Below are positions 38,101 through 46,131 of a stretch of DNA of 64,000 nucleotides, piece after piece. Location: contig NZ_CP061033.1 in the NCBI RefSeq assembly GCF_014490575.1, positions 1,860,001-1,924,000 on the forward strand, given 5' to 3'. Position 1 is the stretch's first letter. Every line of letters starts with the position of its first letter. Source of the stretch: Corynebacterium zhongnanshanii. GTDB taxonomy: Bacteria > Actinomycetota > Actinomycetes > Mycobacteriales > Mycobacteriaceae. The position numbers were made by a program, and so were the translations under genes. Below the pieces are notes generated by a model that saw nothing but the letters and a program-made list of their open reading frames with translations, was not told where the DNA came from and did no database searches.

Positions 38101-40321
38101 GACTCATGCTGTCGGTTCTCAGCGCCTCGATGCCCGAATGCGGTCAAACCTCCAGGCGTACTCTCAGGCGGTAGTCCGTTTAGGAAAGGGCACCGGCAAA
38201 TACGCTAATCGTAAACGCCAGGATATCCGAAAGCACTTGATGACGTGTCGTGAGGCCGTTCCCGTGTGGATTATGCCGATTTTCCGCGTTGTTGAGCAGT
38301 TCGCCTTGGAAGAGAACATGTTTGACGTGATCATCGTGGATGAGGCTTCTCAGGCGGGTATGGACGCGTTGTTCCTGCAGTATTTGGCTCCACGGATTGT
38401 TGTTATTGGTGATGACAAACAGGTCTCGCCGATCTCATTTGCTGACCATCAAAACATCCACACGTTAGCTAGACAGTACCTCAGCGATTTTGAAAAATTC
38501 GATTCCTGGACAGATCCAGCGCGCTCACTGTTTGATGACGCAGTGATGCGTTACGGCGGTCGCATCATCTTGGACGAGCATCGCCGATGTGTGCCTGAAA
38601 TCATCGAATTCTCGAATCGGTATATCTATGAGCCAGATAATATCGAGCTGAAGCCAGTTCGTGAAGTGGATGAGGTTCGCCTTGCGCCGTTCAAGATCAC
38701 TCGTACCCCCAATGCTATTTATACGCATGGCAAGAGCTTGGTGAATAAGCCCGAAGCTGACGCTGTGGTCGACGCCGTTGTCCAGGCTCTTAACGACCCG
38801 TCATACGACAACAAGACTTTTGGTGTTATTTCACTTCTCAGCGGATCAGGACAGGCTGCGTACATCCAAGCCCGTCTTCTGGAAAAGGTGGCGCCGGAGG
38901 TGTGGGAGGAAAGAGAACTGAAAGTTGGCAAGCCCGAAGAGTTCCAGGGCTCTGAGCGCGACGTCGTATTCCTTTCGCTAGTCGAGGCAAATGATTCTTC
39001 AAAAGGAAAAACCACATTAACCCAAGAGAAGCACAAGCAGCGTTACAACGTGGCCGTATCTCGTGCGAAAGACCAGGTGTGGCTCTTCCACTCGGTCGGG
39101 ACCGAAGACCTCAAACCAGAAGATATTCGCGCAAAGCTCCTGAAGTACGCATACAGCGTGGCTGAAGCCGAGCCAGAAGCCCATACGAGTGTCGCAGTAC
39201 CCGAAGATAAGCGCGTCGAGCCGTTTGACTCCCTGTTCGAGCAGCGGATTTATAACTCAATTGTGCAACGCGGGTACCACGTTATCCCGCAGTTTGAGCA
39301 AATCGGTTACCGCATTGACCTTGTAGTTCAAGGAGCAACCGGCCGTTTGGCTGTCGAATGCGACGGAGACCACTGGCACGGCCAGGACTTTGCAGCCCGA
39401 GATCGCCGGCGCCAGCGCGCCCTTGAGCGTCTGGGGTGGAGTTTTGTTCGAATTTTTGAATCGGATTTCTACTTGGAACCACAGACGCAGATGAAGCGTG
39501 TGTTTGATGCTCTCGAGGAGCGTGGGATTACACCGTATTCTTCGGAGCACAAGCCTGCGAGAAATAGTTCCAATATCCGCGTGATAGAGTCAACTTTTTC
39601 GGAAGAGACAACTTCACCTGCATCGGTCTCCATGGACCATGATCAGGTCGTAGAAACTCCCGATGCTCAGTACACGCAATCTCACGCTCCTGAATACTCC
39701 GATCAGGTATCTCTACAAGAGGATGACTCGTTCGATTCCCTATCGGACGCTGAAGACACTCAAGGCATCGAACAGCCCATGACCTCTACATCTCGCCACC
39801 CCAGGTTAGATGCATACCTTACCTATGATAAGCGCACAGTGACCGCACAATACGCCACTGATGAAGAAATCCTTAATGGCCTTAGGGAGATCATCAAAGT
39901 AGAAGGTCCAATTACAGTTAGTTATTTGTTTTCCCGCTACACCCAACAAAGCGGCGGAGGAAAGCTTACACAATCAGTCAGGGATCGACTCAACTCAATC
40001 GTCAATAAGCTACTTCAGAAGGGTGATATAGTTGCAGAACAACCATTAGGTATAAACCGTTATGACGATTCAGTGCTCATGCACCGCGGTTGCGATCGAA
40101 CCATAAAGAGGGAACTTGGACCTCGGACAATTCACGACGTATCTTACTTCGAACTTCGTGAGTATCTCCTCACAGCATATTCACTGTGTGGTAGTAGAAA
40201 CCGTGAAATCCTTCTGCGTGAGACACTTGATCTTTTGGGCCGGAGCAGATTAACAGGCAAGACGGAAGAGGTACTACTTCCGCCGTACCAAGATTTGTTG
40301 GATCAAAACCAGCTGAATTAA
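35108..40321 (+). CDS. Giant SF1 helicase with C-terminal Vsr-like (REase) nuclease
   Basis: Protein of 1737 residues. The N-terminal 340 residues are unassigned. Walker A is QGPPGTGKTHMAA (about 391); a 680-residue insert with coiled-coil character precedes Walker B VDEASQAGMDA (about 1076). Motif III/IV-type FRVV, GKPEEFQGSERDVVFLS (V, about 1274) and NVAVSRAKDQVWLFH (VI, about 1313) complete an AAA_11/AAA_12 SF1 helicase. The nuclease module (about 1372-1460) has RIDLVV, AVECDGDHWHG and RDRRRQRALERLGWSFVRIF, typical of MTES_1575/DUF559-type ends. A winged-helix-like tail (DUF3320-like?) follows about 1560-1737. Similar helicase-nuclease giants occur in anti-phage loci. No partner gene is adjacent. 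Confidence 0.87.
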   Translation: MSTNVDKARRLFLYLSELQKMKEKVITTTSAYQKDGGYVLSMDELKRVSSYSGSIVFGPQLQSALFKESSDSTGSQRDSESTDSTIVVFKKQTMSTLVEPSPEIAEWIDGDVTDYTKDVWICEKPKTPGATEDWYSISDNERDDVEKWLEEWKLWARRSRYAEFYQKAFDIQTSSNQNSEEFELVLALGNLAWKHDQNVVNRHLFTTGVTATLDKQTGDISFELTSNSLNIEFDVIPPEILMDNTLTSDVEETMKFIEGDLLLEETFALLGAVTAHALGSTASYSPEWTCQTPGDYPVIAWQPTLILRKRRRMGLASTFAAIAREIEHSGQVPAGLATLIDPNKQAKITKNPAQGAMFEIGDEIFTPLPLNQKQEEVLRRVNSHAQTIVQGPPGTGKTHMAAALVSHLLAQGQRVLVTAEAERALYELRAKLPKEIQELAVSVISSGSDDLADLRVAIETINRRSSSYNEATASATAASLEADLNALRERRVALTREWDQSMTVENSPLQVPGYEVPLAEASRTWLENKPKYDWIEQYSVASANTPFPLEPEEIEQWFSLIDRPELAQKGLSTSADQFNFSSLLTAEEFAELIQDLTTTKQELHRISFNFSKKEFQRWRKSKESVKQQLHKLSDQGESAFQKIGSEQEPSNQFLFESLEGDRLSLWNSTVQLLSDTIQDTENRARSADSIRHLQINGSPEDLYPLAKNLFLYLEKGGEIKVRPDGMPKIGLFTKSILRDSMPFFENVRIDGVPPTNTDSVQKFIDSVEVQWGLQKLQKIWKFDNPHPDLPVQDQLHQWRYLVNRLHGITENATQLLHVVDQLAELGYTVSPGAFDKFASKLDSIQRTLELDGQLKALRRKRHELQEAVSIAVKQLGDSAPLQALKSAINKEDASAYAHALSNITALSNLSSDYRTLKECEAQVASWSSQLARRVASSTPGAKVRNHVRDAEAARAWLLVGHQLQQKSSRDLSVLSSEISILDDKIAQTVGEIAAHRAWTHAVGSQRLDARMRSNLQAYSQAVVRLGKGTGKYANRKRQDIRKHLMTCREAVPVWIMPIFRVVEQFALEENMFDVIIVDEASQAGMDALFLQYLAPRIVVIGDDKQVSPISFADHQNIHTLARQYLSDFEKFDSWTDPARSLFDDAVMRYGGRIILDEHRRCVPEIIEFSNRYIYEPDNIELKPVREVDEVRLAPFKITRTPNAIYTHGKSLVNKPEADAVVDAVVQALNDPSYDNKTFGVISLLSGSGQAAYIQARLLEKVAPEVWEERELKVGKPEEFQGSERDVVFLSLVEANDSSKGKTTLTQEKHKQRYNVAVSRAKDQVWLFHSVGTEDLKPEDIRAKLLKYAYSVAEAEPEAHTSVAVPEDKRVEPFDSLFEQRIYNSIVQRGYHVIPQFEQIGYRIDLVVQGATGRLAVECDGDHWHGQDFAARDRRRQRALERLGWSFVRIFESDFYLEPQTQMKRVFDALEERGITPYSSEHKPARNSSNIRVIESTFSEETTSPASVSMDHDQVVETPDAQYTQSHAPEYSDQVSLQEDDSFDSLSDAEDTQGIEQPMTSTSRHPRLDAYLTYDKRTVTAQYATDEEILNGLREIIKVEGPITVSYLFSRYTQQSGGGKLTQSVRDRLNSIVNKLLQKGDIVAEQPLGINRYDDSVLMHRGCDRTIKRELGPRTIHDVSYFELREYLLTAYSLCGSRNREILLRETLDLLGRSRLTGKTEEVLLPPYQDLLDQNQLN

Positions 40322-40429
40322 TGAAGTGGCTCAGGTTTTGTTCCTTGCATGTGGATTGAGAATCTGGACCATGCCAGGAAGATGCTCAACTCCGAACAGT
40401 TCGCAGGCCGTTGAACAACGCGATGCGCT

Positions 40430-40459
40430 TCGCCCGCGACGTCCTGCGCTTCACGGACT
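40430..40459 (+). pseudogene. Fragment of the DnaQ-BRCT 3' end
   Basis: Thirty bases encoding FARDVLRFTD and a stop closely match the end of the DnaQ-BRCT gene (34832-34861). Nothing else of that gene is present. With 28477-28567 this suggests an ancient second copy broken up by insertions. The rest of 40322-40524 holds no gene. Confidence 0.65.
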
Positions 40460-40524
40460 AGGGCGTGGTTTTGGTGGGCTCGTAATCTTGCCCCTCAGGC
40501 ATGAGCAACACCTGCCCCTCCCTA

Positions 40525-40893
40525 TCATAGTTTCGCCGGGACTAGCTCAAGCCCATCGCCATCGTCATCGTCAATATCTGCTTCCAAAGCAGCTTGCCCA
40601 GCCTCATAAGCTTCACGAGCCTTACGCACCTGCTCCAAAGTCCGGGTCACGTTGCCTTCCAGGTCCAATATCTCACACTCATGTGGGCACAACCCCGGCG
40701 CTCCACTTCCGCGAGTGACTGATCCATCAGCCTCATAAACGATCAGCACACCACTCTCCCCAAAAGGAATCGGCGCAACCTTCATATAAAAGCAATACTT
40801 GCCTTCACCATGCTCAACGAAATCATCCATCAACTCAAGTGGAGCCGCTTTCTCCTGTGCGATTCGCACAGCTTCTTCAAACGTTATCGCCAT
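40525..40893 (-). CDS. Imm35-like (YrhB-like) immunity protein, copy 2
   Basis: Acidic protein of 122 residues starting MAITFEEAVRIAQEK. The pattern GESGVLIVYEADGSVTRGSG then ILDLEGNV fits the Imm35 immunity family of polymorphic-toxin clusters. It is related along its length to the gene at 41223-41591 and has an Asp-rich tail (DIDDDDGDGLELV). ATG 40893 overlaps the end of a 25-residue frame. No cognate toxin lies beside it, so it is an orphan immunity gene. Confidence 0.6.
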   Translation of the reverse strand: MAITFEEAVRIAQEKAAPLELMDDFVEHGEGKYCFYMKVAPIPFGESGVLIVYEADGSVTRGSGAPGLCPHECEILDLEGNVTRTLEQVRKAREAYEAGQAALEADIDDDDGDGLELVPAKL

Positions 40894-40961
40894 TGACCCA
40901 GACAACCTTCCATCACGTCCGAAACATCATCGACTGAACCACGATCACTGACATAATCCAT
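40884..40961 (-). CDS. Very short frame, possible toxin tail
   Basis: Twenty-five codons (MDYVSDRGSVDDVSDVMEG, ending GQWR). The ending resembles that of the 48-residue frame at 41582-41728 (DVLGGDLEQWR), and both run 10 bases into an Imm35-like gene. It is probably the stub of a toxin or an accompanying gene lost by deletion. Confidence 0.35.
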   Translation of the reverse strand: MDYVSDRGSVDDVSDVMEGCLGQWR

Positions 40962-41008
40962 GCTGCGGCTCCTCTCACATAGTGCGCTGACCCGTGAGCC
41001 GTGGCAGA

Positions 41009-41230
41009 TCACGTGTTGATGTAGCCCGCATCTTCCAAATCCCACAACAACACCGGCACCGGCTCGTTATCTTTCAACCACTCCTCCACCGCAGCACGCT
41101 TCACTTCTTTGGTAGCACCTTCCACCCCAAGATCTTCAAACAGCATTGGAAGATTTGTCGGTGGCCCTGAATAATTCATCGGAGTAAGCGGATCAGAAAA
41201 CCGATCCAAACTCGACGGCACTCTACTCAT
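41009..41230 (-). CDS. Orphan immunity protein of the ADP-ribosyltransferase family
   Basis: Seventy-three residues. GPPTNLPMLFEDLGV and EVKRAAVEEWLKDNEPVPVL match the immunity gene at 29599-29838. ATG 41230 overlaps the stop of the Imm35-like gene by 8 bases (GATGAGTAG). No ADP-ribosyltransferase toxin is adjacent. Its survival without toxin fits an immunity-only cluster protecting against sister strains. Confidence 0.65.
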   Translation of the reverse strand: MSRVPSSLDRFSDPLTPMNYSGPPTNLPMLFEDLGVEGATKEVKRAAVEEWLKDNEPVPVLLWDLEDAGYINT

Positions 41231-41591
41231 CCGACAACTCCAACTCAATCGTGGAAAGCTCTCCCTCTTCAATTTCATCCATTGCTTCCTCACGCGCAGC
41301 TTCTTCCGCCAGCGCAACACGCACTTGCTCACGTGTCTGAAGCACAGAACCATCAAGCCGCCGTACTTCATAGTCGTCGGGCAGGTATACCGGCGCCAAA
41401 CTCCCTACAACGACGCTCCCACCGACTTCGACAACGATGACGCTACTGTCCCCGAGCGTCATCGGCGAAGGCTTGTCCCGGGTGAAAAAACCAAATGCGT
41501 CATCACCACAATGTACGTAATCTTCCAAGCCACCCTTAGTAGCCGCATACTCTTGGGCAATCGCCGCTGCCTCTTCCATGGTTAACGCCAT
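41223..41591 (-). CDS. Imm35-like (YrhB-like) immunity protein, copy 1
   Basis: Acidic protein of 122 residues starting MALTMEEAAAIAQEYAATKG. LGDSSVIVVEVGGSVVVGSL followed by PDDYEVRRLDG fits Imm35. Its last residues (EGELSTIELELSDE) oddly recall the end of the ADP-ribosyltransferase toxin (KGELPTIHVELSNE), suggesting recombination between cassette ends. It lies between a 48-residue frame and the immunity gene at 41009, overlapping both. Confidence 0.62.
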   Translation of the reverse strand: MALTMEEAAAIAQEYAATKGGLEDYVHCGDDAFGFFTRDKPSPMTLGDSSVIVVEVGGSVVVGSLAPVYLPDDYEVRRLDGSVLQTREQVRVALAEEAAREEAMDEIEEGELSTIELELSDE

Positions 41592-41728
41592 TGCTCCAAG
41601 TCACCTCCAAGAACATCGTGGGTCAAGCTCAGCTGCTGCGAATCAAGTTCTTCAACTTCCCATTTCTTGCTAGGTTCCAGAGCTTCAACGACTTGTGCCA
41701 TTTCAACACTGTCGTGAAGCTCATTCAT
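41582..41728 (-). CDS. Small unidentified protein before the Imm35-like gene
   Basis: Forty-eight residues (MNELHDSVEMAQVVEALEPS, then KKWEVEELDSQQLS, ending GGDLEQWR), overlapping the next gene by 10 bases. It may be a complete small protein or the C-terminal relic of the toxin that matched the Imm35-like gene. The spacer 41729-41945 upstream contains no gene. Confidence 0.42.
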   Translation of the reverse strand: MNELHDSVEMAQVVEALEPSKKWEVEELDSQQLSLTHDVLGGDLEQWR

Positions 41729-41945
41729 GGTTTACCTGCCTCCCAACGTTCTAGGTAATCAAACGGGTCGTACACAATCTGATTGTAGTGAGGTGCCCCG
41801 AGATTTGGTTCCGTGTGGGTAAATGAGTGAGGTGTCGCGCCGCACACGACCAGGCCGTGGGCCCGGCGTTAACCCGATCACCCACCGAGGCCGGCGTCGG
41901 GTTAGAATCACGATGATCACATTGATATCAAAATGAAAGCAGCAC

Positions 41946-42896
41946 GTGGCGATGACGGTGGACAACACTCCAACAACTGACCAGTTCCGACCAGCTATTT
42001 TACGGGCGCTGAACAATGGTAATGAAGTCTCCAGAGGGGACGTCTACCAGTTGACCGCAGACCACATGGGGTTGTCGCAGGAGGTCCGCAGCGAACGGAT
42101 CGCTTCAGGCAAACTCCGGTACGTCAACCGCATCGGCTGGGCCTGTTCAAGCTTGGTTCAGGCAGGTCTGCTCGAGCGACCACGGCGAGCCCACTACCGC
42201 ATCACCGACAATGGCAAGGTGGTTGACCAGCGTTCCTTGAGCGAGTATTCCGAGAGGGACATGCTGGAGTGGCCAGTGTGGGTGGCGTATCAGGAAGAGC
42301 TTGCCCAGCGTCGGCGCGCGGACGAGACTGCTCCAAGCGTGAGCCCCGATCATCAAGACTCGACTGACCCGGTTGAATCCCTTACCGCCGGTGAGAATGC
42401 GTTTAACACCCAGACCGAAACCAAGCTACGCAAAAGGCTCCAAGAATCATCGCCGGAATTCTTCGAGCGCGCGGTGATCGACGTGCTGTGGGCGATGGGC
42501 TACGGCGGCGCGCACGGGGAGAAAAAGCACGTGGGCCGTACTCGTGACGGTGGCATCGATGGGATCATTCGCCAAGATGCCCTAGGACTGACGAACATCT
42601 ACATCCAGGCCAAGCGCTACGCGGACTCGAACAAGGTCGGCGAACCCGAGGTGCGTAACTTCATCGGTTCGCTCGATGCCAGAGGTGCGAACCTTGGCGT
42701 CTTCATCACCACTTCCTCGTTTCAGCCCGCAGCAGAAAAGACCGCAGCTGGTTACCGGCACGGCAAGATCGTGCTGATCGACGGCATCAAGCTCACCTCC
42801 TTGATGCTCGCCTACGGGGTGGCTGTTCACAAGGCCCACGAATTCACGCTCTACGAAATCGACGATGACTTCTTTGAAGAGGACGAGCTGGGCTAA
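41946..42896 (+). CDS. Mrr-type restriction endonuclease
   Basis: Type IV-like restriction enzyme of 316 residues that in relatives cuts methylated DNA. The N-terminal winged helix (Mrr_N; RPAILRALNNGNEVSRGDVY and RYVNRIGWACSSLVQAGLL) is followed by the nuclease core (FFERAVIDVLWAMGYGG, then DGGIDGII and IYIQAKRY, the D-QxK site). The GTG at 41946 precedes an ATG at 41952; either may start, with GAAAG upstream. It sits at the right end of the island. A methylation-directed enzyme near a methyltransferase cassette must tolerate that methyl mark. Confidence 0.88.
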   Translation: MAMTVDNTPTTDQFRPAILRALNNGNEVSRGDVYQLTADHMGLSQEVRSERIASGKLRYVNRIGWACSSLVQAGLLERPRRAHYRITDNGKVVDQRSLSEYSERDMLEWPVWVAYQEELAQRRRADETAPSVSPDHQDSTDPVESLTAGENAFNTQTETKLRKRLQESSPEFFERAVIDVLWAMGYGGAHGEKKHVGRTRDGGIDGIIRQDALGLTNIYIQAKRYADSNKVGEPEVRNFIGSLDARGANLGVFITTSSFQPAAEKTAAGYRHGKIVLIDGIKLTSLMLAYGVAVHKAHEFTLYEIDDDFFEEDELG

Positions 42897-42956
42897 TCCC
42901 CACCACAGGCGACGGAGTGACAATCAGGAGCTCTGCAACCAACGAGCTAGAGGCGC

Positions 42957-43187
42957 TTAGCGAGGCCCCTTGGTGGTGACGAGATTCAATGCTCCAGTGG
43001 TCGCGGCTACGACCGAGGGAACAATCACTAGCGCGTTGAGCTCAGTCGTGAGAGTTAGCTGGTAGGCGGCAATCCCTGAGACGATGCCGATGACCAGGAG
43101 GATGATGCTGGGGATGTCGAGCCCCTTCTTTGGGCGCGCCGAATCGAGCTTAAGACTGTCGTCGTGCATCCGGCTCTTGAGCGTCAT
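42957..43187 (-). CDS. Small two-helix membrane protein
   Basis: Seventy-six residues, unassigned. A basic N-terminus (SRPKKG-like, ending DSARPKKGLD) precedes helices IPSIILLVIGIVSGIAAYQL and LVIVPSVVAATTGALNLV. AAGGAGGAG lies 6 bases ahead of ATG 43187. Proteins of this shape (holin-like) are common in phage remnants, but no lysis gene is present. Confidence 0.6.
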   Translation of the reverse strand: MTLKSRMHDDSLKLDSARPKKGLDIPSIILLVIGIVSGIAAYQLTLTTELNALVIVPSVVAATTGALNLVTTKGPR

Positions 43188-43420
43188 GAGTCTTCTCCTC
43201 CTTGTGAATCTTCAGAATAGTCCATTTCTTGGTGGTTCGACCAAGCAACTCAGCTCAACTGCCTTGAAAGCCGCCTCAGTGAAGCTGGCTGTGTTACGGT
43301 TTTGCAGAATGGCGTGACGAGATCTTTACGATCCCCTATCCGCTGGCGGACCGCCGGCTCCTCACCCCGTGGCCCCCAGGCCTGTCACCGTATTGATATC
43401 TCATTTTCCAAGGAAAGCCC
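43188..43420. other. Spacer at the right edge of the accessory island
   Basis: No gene is visible. The G+C content returns to core levels here. No repeat matching the left edge (20043-20413) was found. Confidence 0.45.
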
Positions 43421-43840
43421 ATGAAGAAGATTCTTACCTTTACCCTCGTGGGCATAGTAGGAGCCTTCTTCGACTATGGGACTAGAACCCTACTGCTCCA
43501 CGTAGGCGTTCTTGGCTTCTTAGCTCGAGGATGCAGCTACATCGTGGGAAGCACCGTCGCTTACTACCTGAACAGCTATTTTACTTTTAATGGAAACCGG
43601 TCCAGGACAGAAAAAGCCCGCGCGGCTGCCGTGTACTGCCTATGCTTCACAGCAGCAGTCCTGGTTGACCTCGCAATCAGAAAACAGTTTCCCGAAGTGC
43701 CGCACGTTCTTTTATGGTCCTGGGTATTCTCTCAAGCAGTCGCCACGGTTCTGAACTTTTTACTTCAGAACTTCTGGGTGTTTAACAATCCGACCCAAAC
43801 TGAAGCGACGCCTGCTTCTCATAGAAAAGAGACACCATGA
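43421..43840 (+). CDS. GtrA-family membrane protein
   Basis: Membrane protein of 139 residues with four hydrophobic segments (FTLVGIVGAFFDYGTRTLLL, ARGCSYIVGSTVAYYLNSYF, a third with AVYCLCFTAAVLVDL, and VFSQAVATVLNFLLQNFWVF). The ending FLLQNFWVFN is the family signature. GtrA proteins act in moving or modifying polyprenyl-linked sugars, and some corynebacterial/mycobacterial members assist arabinogalactan synthesis. The next gene overlaps by 4 bases. Confidence 0.85.
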   Translation: MKKILTFTLVGIVGAFFDYGTRTLLLHVGVLGFLARGCSYIVGSTVAYYLNSYFTFNGNRSRTEKARAAAVYCLCFTAAVLVDLAIRKQFPEVPHVLLWSWVFSQAVATVLNFLLQNFWVFNNPTQTEATPASHRKETP

Positions 43841-44337
43841 CCACCACATGGGAACCAGTCCCCCTGAAGTACCGATGGATTGGACATCTGATCACCGGTG
43901 TTGTCCCATCTGCATTGACGTTCGCCCTCGCTGCAGGAGGCACACGCCTGCTTCCGTACAAACCCCTGGACACTGACCTCCAGGGCACCGTCACCTGGGG
44001 TTGGTTAATCACAGAATCCCTATCTGCCGTCTTCGACCAGCGCTATGCGATCAAACACCAACACGACGCACCCGGCGGATGGGCTCCCATCTACTGTCGT
44101 CTGGCCAGCTGTACAGCGGCACACTTCGCACTGTCGTACGCAGTATCCTCCTCCGCTCGCTACGCCTCCCTCGTCGCGGCAAGCGCAGGCGCAGCTGAAC
44201 TCACCTGCGCCTGCGCTTTAAAAAACTGGGAAAAAGGAATGTCCCGCGAAGAAGTGCGGGACGCATGGAAGAAAACAGTAGAAATGACCAAGGCGATGCG
44301 TGAAGAAAGCCGTGGGCCCAACCCCACGCACCAGTAG
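43837..44337 (+). CDS. Unidentified membrane protein coupled to gtrA
   Basis: Protein of 166 residues with about three hydrophobic stretches (GHLITGVVPSALTFALAAGG, TAAHFALSYAVSSSARYASL and AASAGAAELTCACAL) and a charged C-terminus (SREEVRDAWKKTVEMTK). No family is recognised. The ATG overlaps the gtrA stop (ATGA), which implies translational coupling. Confidence 0.6.
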   Translation: MTTTWEPVPLKYRWIGHLITGVVPSALTFALAAGGTRLLPYKPLDTDLQGTVTWGWLITESLSAVFDQRYAIKHQHDAPGGWAPIYCRLASCTAAHFALSYAVSSSARYASLVAASAGAAELTCACALKNWEKGMSREEVRDAWKKTVEMTKAMREESRGPNPTHQ

Positions 44338-44340
44338 CAG

Positions 44341-45255
44341 CTAGCGGATCGTGACCTCGCGAGACACGATCGTCTGCTTCGCCTTCTGCTCATCAGCCGT
44401 CAACGGCTCCGTCGCCGCCAACGCCTCAGAGATCTTGGCATCCAACGTCTCCAAACCATCAGCCCACTCGTTGTGACCCTTGGAGTTATCCAAGTCCCAC
44501 ACAGGAACCAACACATCATGGGTACGGAACACACCAGCGAACTTGGAGCCCTCACCCAGGTGCAGATCACCGGCAGCCAGCAGACGAGCCAACGCGTTCA
44601 GCAACTCCGCTTCCTCCTCCGGGCGAACCCAACGGATGTGAGCCTTCTCGCCCGGATTAATCCACCACGCAGCACCAGGAACGGACGCATCCACCCGGTC
44701 AGACGGCAGCACGGAATCATTCGCACGCTGCAGCGTTGCCGCAATCTGAGGGTTCTTCAACGCCTCTTCCGTCAGCCACCAGCTAAAGTCCTGAGACACC
44801 TGAATGTCAGCAACCTGCTCCTTATCCAACAGATCCGCCAACGGAGGCTCAGTACCGTCCGCGATACCAACATCCAGGGACGCACCAGGCTGCGCGTTCA
44901 ACGCCCAGTTCAAGCAGTACGCCAAATCGCGGTTAGGGTTATCACCCCTGCGCTGCGTCTGCAACGCAACAAAAGCCTCGCCACCATCGCTCTCGGAACG
45001 GCGCAACGCCGCCACCGCACCCGGCAGCACCGTCGCAATGTGAATCGGGTACTCGGCACCCGCCACAGTGGCCTGGAAATGGGCAGAAGGAACGAACTCC
45101 TGCAACGCAATCAAGTCCGACTCCATCGCAAAACCACCATAAGGGCGAGGGTCCTTCTGCAACTTCGCACGCTCAGCAGCGCGAGCCGCAAGCTTCGCCT
45201 GACGGCGGCTCATGCCCTCGGGAAGCTGTTCCTTATTCTTATTTTTCTTAGACAC
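44341..45255 (-). CDS. DUF5926 family protein
   Basis: Cytosolic protein of about 304 residues. The N-terminus is strongly basic (SKKNKNKEQLPEGMSRRQAK), followed by DPRPYGGFAMESDLIALQEF, the well-kept VQVSQDFSWWL and VPGAAWWINPGEKAHIRWVR. This is an actinobacterial family without known activity. GTG 45255 is preferred over upstream codons because the conserved start is MSKKNKN-like; there is no ribosome-binding site, so the message may be leaderless. Confidence 0.75.
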   Translation of the reverse strand: MSKKNKNKEQLPEGMSRRQAKLAARAAERAKLQKDPRPYGGFAMESDLIALQEFVPSAHFQATVAGAEYPIHIATVLPGAVAALRRSESDGGEAFVALQTQRRGDNPNRDLAYCLNWALNAQPGASLDVGIADGTEPPLADLLDKEQVADIQVSQDFSWWLTEEALKNPQIAATLQRANDSVLPSDRVDASVPGAAWWINPGEKAHIRWVRPEEEAELLNALARLLAAGDLHLGEGSKFAGVFRTHDVLVPVWDLDNSKGHNEWADGLETLDAKISEALAATEPLTADEQKAKQTIVSREVTIR

Positions 45256-45302
45256 GCGCAACAGTTTAGCGGGTCTAGCAAACACTCACCACTCACACCC
45301 AC

Positions 45303-46070
45303 TCACACATCCCGCCACTGCACCGCCATCCCCGGGAAATTCGTCGCCAACCAATCCACACCCCGAGCCTTCGCCCACATCACATCCCGCTCCTGATCCA
45401 CAGTCCACATATACGTCCCCCGCCCAAAACGCCCAATAATGTCCGGCCGCACCTTCCCCCGTGCCAAAGACACCCCATGCGAATGCACCACCCCCGCCCG
45501 CTCCAACGCCGGATTCATCACCTTCTGAAACTCCCTACGCAACAAAATCCTGTGCGTCCGCGGACTCAACCCCCGAAAACGCCACAAACTACTCGGATTA
45601 AAACTCAACACATGCACGCGCCGCATCATCTCCGCAGACCCTCCCCCACCCCCACCACCAGCAGCTCCCCTGGCCTCCAACTCCTTAAACAATTCCCACT
45701 CCACAGCAGCCCCAAAACGATTCGGGTGTTTCGTTTCAATAAAGAGCTCCTGACCATCGCGACCCCCGGCGTCGTAGAAAAAATCAAGCAATTCCCGCAA
45801 CGTCACAATCCCCGCAGGACGCTCCACGGTCCCGAAATTCAACCCCCGCAACTCCGCCAACGTCATCTGCGAGATCAACCCCCGCGGACGCCCCGCATCC
45901 ACACACGTCCGCGCCACCGAACGATCATGAAAACACACCAACTGATGATCCGCCGTCAACCGCACATCACACTCATAGCCATCAGCCCCCTGACGCAGCG
46001 CCAACTCATACGCCCCCATGGTGTGTTCCGGCAACTCTCCGCTAGCACCTCTGTGCGCCACGACCTTCAT
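45303..46070 (-). CDS. Glycerophosphodiester phosphodiesterase
   Basis: TIM-barrel hydrolase of 255 residues that splits glycerophosphodiesters to glycerol-3-phosphate and an alcohol. The active site shows VVAHRGASGELPEHTMGAY (HR...E/H), GYECDVRLTADHQLVCFHD (E/D metal, HD) and LFIETKHP. A poly-Gly insert (ARGAAGGGGGGGSAE) lies in one surface loop. There is no signal peptide, so it is probably cytosolic. The place relative to sodA matches GlpQ1 (Rv3842c). The start chosen (MKVVAHRG) gives the usual family N-terminus. Confidence 0.92.
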   Translation of the reverse strand: MKVVAHRGASGELPEHTMGAYELALRQGADGYECDVRLTADHQLVCFHDRSVARTCVDAGRPRGLISQMTLAELRGLNFGTVERPAGIVTLRELLDFFYDAGGRDGQELFIETKHPNRFGAAVEWELFKELEARGAAGGGGGGGSAEMMRRVHVLSFNPSSLWRFRGLSPRTHRILLRREFQKVMNPALERAGVVHSHGVSLARGKVRPDIIGRFGRGTYMWTVDQERDVMWAKARGVDWLATNFPGMAVQWRDV

Positions 46071-46131
46071 AAACACTATTACTAGTCCCCCTGAACGCAC
46101 CTCGCCACCGGAAGTACTAGCCTTAAGATCT

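Noticed and set aside
20414..43187. An intact prophage or ICE
   Set aside because: No integrase, terminase, capsid, relaxase or conjugation gene was seen; the island contains conflict genes and repeats only.
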